Assembly (NCBI GenBank): GCA_012728445.1
Contig: JAAYFA010000407.1
Location: forward strand, 1 to 20,414
DNA length: 20,414 nucleotides
From: Clostridiales bacterium
Lineage (GTDB): Bacteria > Bacillota > Clostridia > Oscillospirales > Acutalibacteraceae
Direction of reading: 5' to 3'
The notes under the pieces are model-generated. The model was not told the origin of the DNA, ran no database searches, and saw nothing but the letters and a program-made list of their open reading frames with translations. This document shows, piece by piece, positions 7,096 through 14,957 of this stretch (within the stretch, counting starts at the first letter, position 1; each line of letters starts with the position of its first letter). A program made the position numbers and the translations under genes.

Positions 7096-7699
7096 AAATG
7101 GACTACTGATTATTCTTTCAGGCCCTTCCGGTTCGGGCAAGGATACAATTTTGTATGAACTTGCCAAGCGTGAGAGGGACATTAAAATTTCAATTTCCAT
7201 GACAACCCGAAAGCCGCGGGATTGGGAGGAAGATGGGAAGAACTATTATTTTGTTGATGAGGCCTATTTTAGGAGGAAGCTTGAAAGTGAGCAGATTCTC
7301 GAATATGCGCAATACGGATCAAAGTTTTATGGAACACCAAAAGCCCCTGTTGACATTTGGCTTGCAGAAGGGAAAACAGTAATCCTTAAAATTGAGGTGC
7401 AAGGTGCCGAAAAAATTCGTGCGCTTTATCCTGACGCTGTAAGTATCTTTTTGATGCCGCCTTCATTGCAAGTTCTTGAAGACCGCTTGAGAAAGCGGGA
7501 AACTGAAGACGAGGATGAAATTAGTCGCAGGTTGACCATCGCTGTCGGCGAGATAAAAAGATCCCTAGAATACGATTATTATGTAATAAACGACATTGTA
7601 GGGTATGCGGTCAGCGACATATCCGCTATTATCCAAGCAGAAAAACAAAAAACTTTTCGAAATAAAAATATTATAAGCGAGGTAATGAATAATGCTTAA
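7088..7699 (+). CDS. gmk: Guanylate kinase
   Basis: Guanylate kinase phosphorylates GMP to GDP with ATP and is essential for GTP and dGTP supply. The 203-residue product has the expected length. The P-loop is GPSGSGKD (12-19). The GMP-binding block SMTTRKPRDWEEDGKNYYFV follows at about residues 38-57, then YGTPK, and the lid region with the arginines of RLRKRETEDEDEISRRL (about 134-150). The start is GTG, seven bases after GGGGAGGAG (7072-7080). The gene overlaps remA by 8 nt at its start and rpoZ by 8 nt at its end. The neighbours are the standard ones for Firmicutes gmk. Confidence 0.97.
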   Translation: MNRNGLLIILSGPSGSGKDTILYELAKRERDIKISISMTTRKPRDWEEDGKNYYFVDEAYFRRKLESEQILEYAQYGSKFYGTPKAPVDIWLAEGKTVILKIEVQGAEKIRALYPDAVSIFLMPPSLQVLEDRLRKRETEDEDEISRRLTIAVGEIKRSLEYDYYVINDIVGYAVSDISAIIQAEKQKTFRNKNIISEVMNNA

Positions 7700-7901
7700 T
7701 CCGGATTTACGTAAACTGCTGAGCAACCATCTCAGCCGCTATTCACTTGTTACCGCAGTTGCAAAACGCGCGCGGATTATTGCCGAAGAAGCGGAAGAGA
7801 AAAAAATAGTAATGACAGAAAAACCTGTCAGTGTCGCTGTAGAAGAAATATTGCGTAGCGACTATATCATTGTCGAGCCCGAGGAAATTCGAAACCTTTA
7901 A
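7692..7901 (+). CDS. rpoZ: DNA-directed RNA polymerase omega subunit
   Basis: Omega is the small subunit that helps fold and hold the beta-prime subunit in RNA polymerase. The 69-residue product is the size expected of Firmicutes omega proteins. It contains the conserved SRYSLVTAVAKRARIIAEEA block (15-34), which corresponds to the family's YxLVxxxAKRARxI motif, and the KPVSVAVEEIL helix (44-54). The ATG lies within the 3' end of gmk (8-nt overlap) with GAGG nine bases upstream. Position between gmk and priA is typical, although coaBC, which usually follows rpoZ, is absent here. Confidence 0.92.
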   Translation: MLNPDLRKLLSNHLSRYSLVTAVAKRARIIAEEAEEKKIVMTEKPVSVAVEEILRSDYIIVEPEEIRNL

Positions 7902-7928
7902 TCCCCTAAAAGATGATGAGGTTATGTC

Positions 7929-10394
7929 ATGAGCTTAAAAATTGCAAAAATCGCTGTGGAGAATACGGCGTATTCCTTTGATAAAGAATACGACTATAGG
8001 ATACCGGAAATGCTCTCGGAATCCGCCTTGCCGGGGTGCAGAGTTACCGTATCTTTTGGCAGAGGCAATACCAGAAGAACCGGATTGATTACAGCGGTTT
8101 GCAAAGAATCTAAAAGTGCTAAACTAAAATGTATTGAAGCGGTGCTGGATGAAGCGCCGCTTCTTAACGATGAAATGCTTTCTCTTGTTTACTGGTTGCG
8201 TGAACGTACTTTCTGCACTCTTTTTGATGCGGCAAAGGCATTATTGCCAACCGGAATAAACTTTAAACATATTGCGTCGTATACGATGTCTCCCGATATC
8301 GATGAAGCGGAGATTTTATCGCTTACCCCGGATGAAAAAAAGGTATTCGATTTTATCAACGCCCATAAGGGGTATATAAAAAAGGAACGCATCCTTCAAT
8401 CGCTCGAATTAGCGCCGACATCGGGTATTCCCGAAAAGCTTGCGAATCGTGGGGTTATTATGCGTAGTGTTGATGCTGTGCGCAATGTAGGCGATTTAAC
8501 GGTGAAAATGGTTAAACTGAAAATTGCAGATGGCGATGAAGTAAATGCTATTTCCGGCTTAACACAAAAACAACAGTTAATAATTGATTTTCTTCTCGAT
8601 ACCGGCACCGCCACTGTCAAAGAAATTTGCTATTATACCGGTTTAACGTCTTCTGTAATCCAAGCGCTTAATAAGAAAAGTATTGTCGAAATATACGAAA
8701 ACCCGGTTTATCGGAAACCATATATTTCTAAAAAATCCGGTGAGAAAAGTAAAAGTATAAACCTGACCAGTGAACAAGAAGAGGCATATAATAATTTACT
8801 GGCTCAATATACCAAAGGCAAGGGTGGGGTTTCTCTGCTTTTTGGCGTAACAGGTAGCGGGAAAACCCTTGTCTATTTAAAACTCATCGACAAAATAATT
8901 TCTAAAGGCAAAAACGTCATAGTCATGGTGCCCGAAATTGCTTTAACACCGCAGACACTGGCTATTTTTAATCAGCGTTACGGCAGCGATATTGCCGTAT
9001 TTCACAGCGCGTTGTCTTTAGGTGAACGGGCAGATGAGTGGCGAAGGGTAAAAAAAGGTGAGGTTTCAATTGTTATTGGAACTCGATCCGCCGTATTTGC
9101 TCCACTGGAAAACATCGGCCTCATTATTATTGATGAAGAACAAGAAAAAACTTATAAGTCTGATCAATCGCCCCGGTATAATGCGAAGGATGTCGCTCGT
9201 TTTCGTTGTGCCGAACATAATGCCTTGCTTATTCTTTCCTCCGCAACGCCAAGCGTTGAGAGTTATGCCGCTGCAAAAGAAGGCAGGTATTCGCTGAATG
9301 TGTTGAATAACCGTTATGGGACTGCAATTCTTCCCGAAGTTGTCACGGTGGATATGCGTGAAGAACTGGCGCAGGGCAACAATTCTGAAATCAGCAGCGC
9401 TTTACTGAAAGCGTTGGAAGAAAACCTCGTTTCGGATAAGCAATCCATCATTATGATAAACAGGCGGGGTTATAATACATACGCGGTTTGCAGGTCCTGC
9501 AGTGCGGTAATAACATGCCCGTCATGCAGTATATCCATGCGCTACCACAACGCAAATAAAAGACTCATGTGCCATTATTGCGGGTTTTCTCAGCCTTTTA
9601 CGGATACATGTGCGAGTTGTGGGAAAAAGGATGTACGCTATTCGGGTTTTGGGACTCAAAAGATTGAGGATGAGATAGGGGTGCTTCTTCCGCAGGCAAG
9701 AATTTTAAGGATGGATACGGACACAACAATGTCGCGCCTGTCGCACGAACGAAAATTCGAACAGTTTGCAAACAGAGAATTTGATATTTTGCTGGGCACG
9801 CAAATGGTCGCAAAAGGTTTGGATTTTGAAAACGTCACGCTGGCGGGCGTTGTATCAATTGATCACCAGCTATATAATGATGACTACTCAAGCATGGAGT
9901 CAGCCTTTGGTCTGCTTACCCAAGTGGTCGGCCGTTCGGGTAGGGGTAAATACAAGGGCAAGGCAATTATTCAAACATTTACGCCTGAAAATGAAATCAT
10001 CCGTTTAGCTGCAAAACAAGATTACGATACTTTTTTTCAAACAGAAATACAAATCAGAAAGCTGTTAATTTATCCACCCTTCTGCGATATATGCCTTTAT
10101 TGTTTTGCCGGAGAAAACGAAATGAAAGTAAAATCTGCATCTCTTTTTGTTTTTGAAAGATTGAAAGAAAAAACGGCAGAAAACTATAGTGACTTAAAGT
10201 TGATTGTTCTCGGGCCGGTAGCTGCGAGGGTAGCAAAAGTAAATAACAGGTACCGCTACAGGATTATTATTAAATGCCATAACTCAAGCCGTTTCAGACA
10301 ACTGATTAGAGAGCTTATTGCTATATATGACAAGCAAAGCAGCTTTTCAAAGGTCACGGCTTATATTGACATGAATCCCGATAGTGTTATATAA
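7929..10394 (+). CDS. priA: Primosomal replication restart helicase PriA
   Basis: PriA is a 3'-5' superfamily 2 DNA helicase that recognises stalled forks and reloads the replicative helicase. The 821-residue protein is full length. The N-terminal 3' DNA-end-binding domain and a winged-helix segment precede the helicase core. Walker A is GVTGSGKT (306-313) and Walker B is DEEQ (402-405). Motif GTRSAVFAPL lies just before this, and LSSATPS follows. Between the helicase lobes is the zinc-binding insert with eight cysteines at 521, 524, 530, 533, 548, 551, 561 and 564. Motifs V and VI appear as GTQMVAKGLDF and QVVGRSGRG. The DEEQ form replaces the common DEEH, a normal variant in superfamily 2 proteins. 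The stop codon TAA lies inside the -10 box of a promoter for def. Confidence 0.97.
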   Translation: MSLKIAKIAVENTAYSFDKEYDYRIPEMLSESALPGCRVTVSFGRGNTRRTGLITAVCKESKSAKLKCIEAVLDEAPLLNDEMLSLVYWLRERTFCTLFDAAKALLPTGINFKHIASYTMSPDIDEAEILSLTPDEKKVFDFINAHKGYIKKERILQSLELAPTSGIPEKLANRGVIMRSVDAVRNVGDLTVKMVKLKIADGDEVNAISGLTQKQQLIIDFLLDTGTATVKEICYYTGLTSSVIQALNKKSIVEIYENPVYRKPYISKKSGEKSKSINLTSEQEEAYNNLLAQYTKGKGGVSLLFGVTGSGKTLVYLKLIDKIISKGKNVIVMVPEIALTPQTLAIFNQRYGSDIAVFHSALSLGERADEWRRVKKGEVSIVIGTRSAVFAPLENIGLIIIDEEQEKTYKSDQSPRYNAKDVARFRCAEHNALLILSSATPSVESYAAAKEGRYSLNVLNNRYGTAILPEVVTVDMREELAQGNNSEISSALLKALEENLVSDKQSIIMINRRGYNTYAVCRSCSAVITCPSCSISMRYHNANKRLMCHYCGFSQPFTDTCASCGKKDVRYSGFGTQKIEDEIGVLLPQARILRMDTDTTMSRLSHERKFEQFANREFDILLGTQMVAKGLDFENVTLAGVVSIDHQLYNDDYSSMESAFGLLTQVVGRSGRGKYKGKAIIQTFTPENEIIRLAAKQDYDTFFQTEIQIRKLLIYPPFCDICLYCFAGENEMKVKSASLFVFERLKEKTAENYSDLKLIVLGPVAARVAKVNNRYRYRIIIKCHNSSRFRQLIRELIAIYDKQSSFSKVTAYIDMNPDSVI

Positions 10395-10395
10395 T
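10366..10395 (+). promoter_or_regulatory. Full-consensus sigma-A promoter at the end of priA, driving def
   Basis: TTGACA at 10366-10371 and TATAAT at 10390-10395 match the sigma-A consensus at all 12 positions, with an 18-nt spacer. The -35 encodes PriA codons near its C-terminus and the -10 contains the priA stop codon. Transcription would begin near 10402, giving a leader of about 40 nt before the def start. It probably supplies def and the genes downstream. Confidence 0.75.
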
Positions 10396-10444
10396 ACAGA
10401 GTGAAGAAATCATAATTTGCAACTCGTTTTGGGAGGGATTATAC

Positions 10445-10906
10445 TTGGCGTATAGGAATATTGTTAAAATAGGAGATTCTATTTTAGACAAAAAAAGCAG
10501 AAAAATAGAAGAATTTGACGAACGACTGCACGTATTGCTTGATGATATGGCAGAAACGATGTATAAAGAAAATGGTGCAGGGCTTGCAGCGGTTCAAGTC
10601 GGTGTTCTAAAGAGAGTTTTTGTTGCGGATGTCGGTGAAGGGCTGATTGAACTGGTTAACCCTGAAATCATTGAGTTTGAAGGGATACAAGAAGAACAGG
10701 AAGGCTGCCTTTCTGTACCCGGGGAATATGGCATAACATCAAGACCCGCCACGGTAAAGGTCAAAGGTCAAAATCGACAAGGGAAATGGTTTGTCTACAA
10801 GGCAGAAGGCCTTAAGGCGCGATGTTTTTGCCACGAGATTGACCACCTTGACGGTGTGTTGTTTACAAAACGTGTCATCCGAAAATCCAATGAGGAAATC
10901 GAGTAG
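10445..10906 (+). CDS. def: Peptide deformylase
   Basis: Peptide deformylase removes the N-formyl group from nascent proteins using a metal ion. The 153-residue product has all three family motifs: GAGLAAVQVG (44-53), EGCLSVP (86-92) and HEIDHLDG (130-137). The metal ligands are Cys88, His130 and His134, with Glu131 as the catalytic base. The short length and absence of long insertions fit the compact type found in Clostridia. The start is TTG, eight bases after GGGAGG (10431-10436); no later Met precedes conserved sequence. It is followed after 11 nt by fmt, which adds the formyl group that Def removes. It lies directly under a full-consensus promoter. Confidence 0.97.
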   Translation: MAYRNIVKIGDSILDKKSRKIEEFDERLHVLLDDMAETMYKENGAGLAAVQVGVLKRVFVADVGEGLIELVNPEIIEFEGIQEEQEGCLSVPGEYGITSRPATVKVKGQNRQGKWFVYKAEGLKARCFCHEIDHLDGVLFTKRVIRKSNEEIE

Positions 10907-10917
10907 GCGGTGATAGT

Positions 10918-11844
10918 TTGAATATTATTTTTATGGGAACACCTGATTTTGCCGTCCCTTGCCTAGAGCGGTTAATTCATGACGGTCATACTGTTTCGGC
11001 TGTTTTCACAAAGGTTGACAGACCAAAGGGGAGAGGCAATATTGTCACACCGCCACCTGTTAAAATCAAAGCGTTGGAACACAACATAGATGTTTACCAA
11101 CCCGCATCGTTAAAAGACGAAGAAATCATATCTGTAATCGCTGAGCTTAAACCCGAACTTATTGTTGTTACGGCATACGGCAAAATTCTCAACAAACAAA
11201 TATTGAGCATACCTGTTCACGGCTGCATCAATATCCACGCGTCACTTTTGCCCCAATACAGAGGAGCAGCACCGATACAGTGGGCTATTATTAATGGAGA
11301 AAGCGAAACTGGTATTACATCAATGCAGATGAACGAAGGGCTTGATACCGGTGATATGCTCGTAACAGAAAAGACTGCGATTGGTAAAGACGAAACCTCG
11401 GGTGAGCTTTTCGATAGATTGTCAAAAATCGGAGCCGATGTTTTATCAAAAACAATTGACGGGATTATAAAAAAAACGATTATCCCTATTAGTCAGGATG
11501 ATGCCCTTTCAAGTTATGCACCAATGATAAAAAAAACACTGTGCAGAATTGATTGGCACGAGCCTTCCTTTAAAATACACAATCTGATAAGAGGTCTTTC
11601 ACCGTTCCTCAGCGCGACCTCAACTGTAAATGGTAAGATTGTTAAAATAATATCTTCCGTTCTTTGCGACCATAAAAAAGGGGCAGCCGGTGAAGTTGTC
11701 GAAAACAAAGGCAGGCTGTTGGTTGCTTGCGGTAATAATACGACGATTGAGCTGAAAATATTACAATTGGAAGGGAAAAAAGCCTTGCCCGCTAAGGCAT
11801 TTCTACTTGGTAATAAAATTGAAATCGGTCAGACGTTTGTTTAA
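10918..11844 (+). CDS. fmt: Methionyl-tRNA formyltransferase
   Basis: Fmt transfers a formyl group from 10-formyltetrahydrofolate to methionyl-tRNA for initiation. The 308-residue product has the usual length. The N-terminal Rossmann-type domain begins with IIFMGTPDFAVPCL (3-16), and the catalytic triad is visible as Asn105 and His107 in INIHASLLPQYRGAAPIQWA (104-123) and Asp143 in GLDTGD (141-146). The C-terminal tRNA-binding OB-fold domain spans about 205-308. The start is TTG after AGGCGGTGAT; using the Met at residue 6 would delete the first beta strand, so TTG is preferred. It pairs functionally with def immediately upstream. Confidence 0.97.
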   Translation: MNIIFMGTPDFAVPCLERLIHDGHTVSAVFTKVDRPKGRGNIVTPPPVKIKALEHNIDVYQPASLKDEEIISVIAELKPELIVVTAYGKILNKQILSIPVHGCINIHASLLPQYRGAAPIQWAIINGESETGITSMQMNEGLDTGDMLVTEKTAIGKDETSGELFDRLSKIGADVLSKTIDGIIKKTIIPISQDDALSSYAPMIKKTLCRIDWHEPSFKIHNLIRGLSPFLSATSTVNGKIVKIISSVLCDHKKGAAGEVVENKGRLLVACGNNTTIELKILQLEGKKALPAKAFLLGNKIEIGQTFV

Positions 11845-11885
11845 TTGAGATTGAATCCATACGATGCCAAAAAGGAGGTATATTT

Positions 11886-12566
11886 ATGTTTTATGATTAT
11901 TATTATTTTGTTTTAGTATTGCCGGCGTTTGTTGTGGCTTTGATTGCTCAAGCCTATTTGAAGTCAGTTTACAGAAAAATGTCAACAGTCTTTAGCGTCA
12001 GGGGAATCACCGGCGCACAAGCTGCACACCGAGTGTTGCAATACTATGGAATAAACAATGTAACCGTAGAGCCGGTCGCCGGCACTTTAAGCGACCATTT
12101 TGATCCAAGGTCTAATGTGATACGCCTTTCGCAAGGCGTATACTCAAGCAACTCTATAGCCGCTATAGGGATTGCCTGTCACGAGGCGGGGCATGCCGCC
12201 CAACACAATGAAAAATATGTACCTATACGACTGCGCAACGCAATCTTGCCCGTTACCAATATTGGATCAGCTTTGGGCTTGCCCCTTGCAATTATTGGTA
12301 TTTTTATTAATTTTTTTCCACTTGTTGTTATTGGTCTTATTTTATATTCCTTGGTTGCGGTTTTCCAACTTGCTACGCTGCCTGTTGAATTTAATGCGAG
12401 CCGTCGTGCAGTAAAAGTAATTGACGAAGTTGACTTGCTTAGCAAAGAAGAGCAAATAGGCGCAAAAAAAGTTTTGACTGCAGCAGCACTGACATATGTC
12501 GCGGCGCTTGTTGTTTCAATAGCAAATCTGCTGCGGCTGATACTTCGCTCCAACAGGAGAAGATAG
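11886..12566 (+). CDS. yugP: YugP-like membrane zinc metallopeptidase (Zn_peptidase_2)
   Basis: This is a membrane-embedded neutral zinc metallopeptidase of the YugP (Zn_peptidase_2) family; its substrate is not known. The 226-residue product has an N-terminal transmembrane helix with an unusual run of tyrosines (FYDYYYF), then a soluble part with the zinc motif HEAGH (99-103). Two central hydrophobic segments (about 120-165) follow, and the third ligand is probably Glu168 in LPVEFNASRRA. A last hydrophobic segment lies near 197-219. The ribosome binding site is strong: AGGAGG at 11873-11878, seven bases before the ATG. The gene lies between fmt and rsmB, where B. subtilis has no insertion; in many Clostridia a YugP gene occupies this spot, as far as I recall. 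The fmt gap is 41 nt and shows no promoter. Confidence 0.92.
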   Translation: MFYDYYYFVLVLPAFVVALIAQAYLKSVYRKMSTVFSVRGITGAQAAHRVLQYYGINNVTVEPVAGTLSDHFDPRSNVIRLSQGVYSSNSIAAIGIACHEAGHAAQHNEKYVPIRLRNAILPVTNIGSALGLPLAIIGIFINFFPLVVIGLILYSLVAVFQLATLPVEFNASRRAVKVIDEVDLLSKEEQIGAKKVLTAAALTYVAALVVSIANLLRLILRSNRRR

Positions 12567-12574
12567 GTTAACAT

Positions 12575-13897
12575 ATGAAAGATGCCAGACAAAACGCCTT
12601 TGAAATTTTAAGGAGTATACAAATCGATCGTGCCTACTCAAACATTTCAATTAACGCAGTTATAAAAAAAGAACAGGAAGACGAAAGAGAATCCTCTCTA
12701 TTGTCTGCTCTTGTGTATACAACACTTGAAAAAATAATTACTATTGACTATAACTTGAGCTTATATTTAAAAGATCCGATTAGCAAACTTCGACCTGAGA
12801 TATTAACTGTGCTCAGGCTCGGCGTTTGTCAATTGTTGTTTATGGATAAAATTCCTGTTTCCGCCGCTGTAAACGAAAGTGTAAGAATTATCAAGTCAAC
12901 CAGGTATTCATTCGCTGCCGGTCTTGTAAACGCTGTACTGCGAAAAGTTGCGGTAAATGGGTTAAAACTACCGGAAAACACTAAAGTTGATGCTGAATAT
13001 TTGAGCGTTAAGTATTCATGCCCGGCGTGGCTTGTGCAGTTGTGGATAAATAGCTACGGGCAAGAGAATGCGATTGGTATCTTAGAATTTTTTCAAAAGA
13101 AACCTCGCGATTTTGTCAGAGTGAACAATACAAAGATAACCACGGACGAACTTGCCCTGTCATTGAATGGCGAAGGAGTCGCTTCAAGCGTTTGCGAAAA
13201 ACTTGAAAACTCTTTACTTATTGAAATAAAAGGCTCTGTAGAAAAAATCACGTCTTTTCAAAACGGCTATTTTCATTTTCAAGATATTTCTTCTCAGATG
13301 TTTTGCCATCTGTTTGCGGTAAAGCCAACAGACACTGTTTTTGATCTTTGTGCAGCACCCGGAGGCAAATCCTTTACGTTAGCGGAGATCAGTGGTGACA
13401 GCGGCAAGGTATTTTCATTCGATATGAATGAAAACAGACTTGATTTAATTAAGAATGGAGCGAAACGTTTACAGCTTAGCAATGTTGTGGGTCGTCAAGG
13501 AGATGCAAGCGTATTTGATGAAAATCTTGGTCTTGCAGATATCGTGCTGTGCGATGTTCCCTGCTCCGGGTTTGGTGTTATACACAGGAAGCCTGAAATA
13601 CGATATAAAAAGGCCCAAGATATTGACAAATTGCCCGATTTGCAGTATTTTATTCTTTGTAATGCTTCAAGATACGTAAAGCAGAATGGCGTGCTTGCTT
13701 ATTCCACTTGCACTTTAAATCCTGAAGAAAACGAAGATGTTTGCGAACGCTTTTTAAAAGAGAATAAGAACTATGTTTCCATGTCTGTCGATTCAACATT
13801 GATTAACACATTGCCGGGCAGCAAGTTTACCACTATATTGCCGCATTTGAACGATTCTGACGGTTTCTTCTTTGCAATTTTTAAAAGGATGCGTTAA
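12575..13897 (+). CDS. rsmB: 16S rRNA cytosine-967 C5 methyltransferase
   Basis: RsmB methylates C967 (E. coli numbering) of 16S rRNA on carbon 5 with SAM. The 440-residue product has an N-terminal NusB-like RNA-binding domain (about 1-130) and a C-terminal Rossmann methyltransferase. SAM-binding motif I is DLCAAPGGKS (from Asp257). The two catalytic cysteines are visible: Cys330 in DVPCSGFG and Cys379 in YSTCTLNPEENE. The ATG lies 8 nt after the yugP stop, with AGGT six bases upstream. It is followed 3 nt later by rlmN. The pairing of rsmB, rlmN, prpC, prkC and rsgA matches the order in B. subtilis. Confidence 0.96.
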   Translation: MKDARQNAFEILRSIQIDRAYSNISINAVIKKEQEDERESSLLSALVYTTLEKIITIDYNLSLYLKDPISKLRPEILTVLRLGVCQLLFMDKIPVSAAVNESVRIIKSTRYSFAAGLVNAVLRKVAVNGLKLPENTKVDAEYLSVKYSCPAWLVQLWINSYGQENAIGILEFFQKKPRDFVRVNNTKITTDELALSLNGEGVASSVCEKLENSLLIEIKGSVEKITSFQNGYFHFQDISSQMFCHLFAVKPTDTVFDLCAAPGGKSFTLAEISGDSGKVFSFDMNENRLDLIKNGAKRLQLSNVVGRQGDASVFDENLGLADIVLCDVPCSGFGVIHRKPEIRYKKAQDIDKLPDLQYFILCNASRYVKQNGVLAYSTCTLNPEENEDVCERFLKENKNYVSMSVDSTLINTLPGSKFTTILPHLNDSDGFFFAIFKRMR

Positions 13898-13900
13898 TTT

Positions 13901-14935
13901 TTGAAATCTTACGATATTAAATCAATGACATTTGTCGAACTCGAAACAGAACTTTCTGATAAAAATCTTCCTGCGTACAGGATAAAGCAATTATACGAAT
14001 GGCTCCATAAAAACAGTGCAGTCAGTTATGATGCAATGAGCAATTTACCACAAGAATTGCGTATCTATTTCGAAAAAAATTACCCGCTGTTCGGATGTAA
14101 AATAATGAATAAGCAAGTTTCGCAGTTAGATGAAACCGTTAAGTACTTGTTTGAACTGCATGACGGTGAAACAATAGAATCGGTGCTGATGAAGTACAAG
14201 TACGGATATACGCTGTGTATTTCAACGCAGGTGGGCTGCAAGGCCGGTTGTATATTTTGCGCCACGGGAACCTCGGGACTTATCAGAAACTTGATGCCCT
14301 CCGAGATGCTTTCACAAATCTATCGTGCACAGACTGATATGGATGTTCGCATTTCAAATGTCGTTCTTATGGGCATGGGTGAACCGTTACATAATTATGG
14401 CAATGTTATTAGGTTCTTGGAACTCGTCACCGACCTAGGTGGTCTCAATATTAGTATGCGCAACATCACTTTATCCACTTGTGGAATTGTGCCGGCTATA
14501 TATATGTTGCTTGAAAACCGCTTTCAGCTGACCTTATCCGTTTCGCTTCATGCGCCTAATAATGAGATTCGCACAAGACTTATGCCTATCAACAGTCAGT
14601 ATCCTCTGGAAGAACTTTTAGTAGCCTGCAAAGAATACAGCTTAAAAACATCCAGAAGGATTTCTTTCGAATATGCCCTTTTTAAAGGGGTAAACGATAC
14701 TGAAGAATGTGCCAAACAATTGGCAAAGATTTTAAAGGGGATGCATTGCCATTTAAATCTGATACCGGCTAATAGCGTTGTTGGGAGCACCTGCACAGGG
14801 AGTGATACAAAGGCCATCAAAGCCTTTAAAGATATATTGGAAGAAAAACAGTTGAACGTCACTGTCAGGAGAACTTTGGGGTCGGACATTGATGCTTCGT
14901 GCGGTCAACTGCGTAGAAGAATAACAGAAACATAA
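13901..14935 (+). CDS. rlmN: 23S rRNA (adenine-2503)/tRNA (adenine-37) C2 methyltransferase
   Basis: RlmN is a radical-SAM enzyme that methylates carbon 2 of A2503 in 23S rRNA and of A37 in some tRNAs. The 344-residue product shows the radical-SAM CxxxCxxC cluster motif at Cys113, Cys117 and Cys120 (CKAGCIFC). The C-terminal cysteine that carries the methyl intermediate is Cys334 in DIDASCGQL. Other family blocks are MGMGEPLHNY and the SLHAPN loop. These exclude Cfr only by context and resemblance; RlmN is the default at this locus. The TTG start lies 3 nt after the rsmB stop, with AAAAGG at 13883-13888 twelve bases upstream, a rather long spacing. Confidence 0.95.
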   Translation: MKSYDIKSMTFVELETELSDKNLPAYRIKQLYEWLHKNSAVSYDAMSNLPQELRIYFEKNYPLFGCKIMNKQVSQLDETVKYLFELHDGETIESVLMKYKYGYTLCISTQVGCKAGCIFCATGTSGLIRNLMPSEMLSQIYRAQTDMDVRISNVVLMGMGEPLHNYGNVIRFLELVTDLGGLNISMRNITLSTCGIVPAIYMLLENRFQLTLSVSLHAPNNEIRTRLMPINSQYPLEELLVACKEYSLKTSRRISFEYALFKGVNDTEECAKQLAKILKGMHCHLNLIPANSVVGSTCTGSDTKAIKAFKDILEEKQLNVTVRRTLGSDIDASCGQLRRRITET

Positions 14936-14957
14936 AGCTTAGCAAGGTGGTGCTCGT

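Noticed and set aside
9132..9143. DEEQ instead of DEEH in the PriA Walker B box as a possible defect
   Set aside because: The acidic residues needed for catalysis are intact and DEEQ is a common superfamily 2 variant; all other helicase motifs and zinc cysteines are present.
13623..13652. TTGACA with TATTTT inside rsmB as a promoter for rlmN
   Set aside because: The -10 matches only four of six bases and it lies deep in coding sequence about 250 nt before rlmN; rsmB and rlmN are 3 nt apart and simply cotranscribed.
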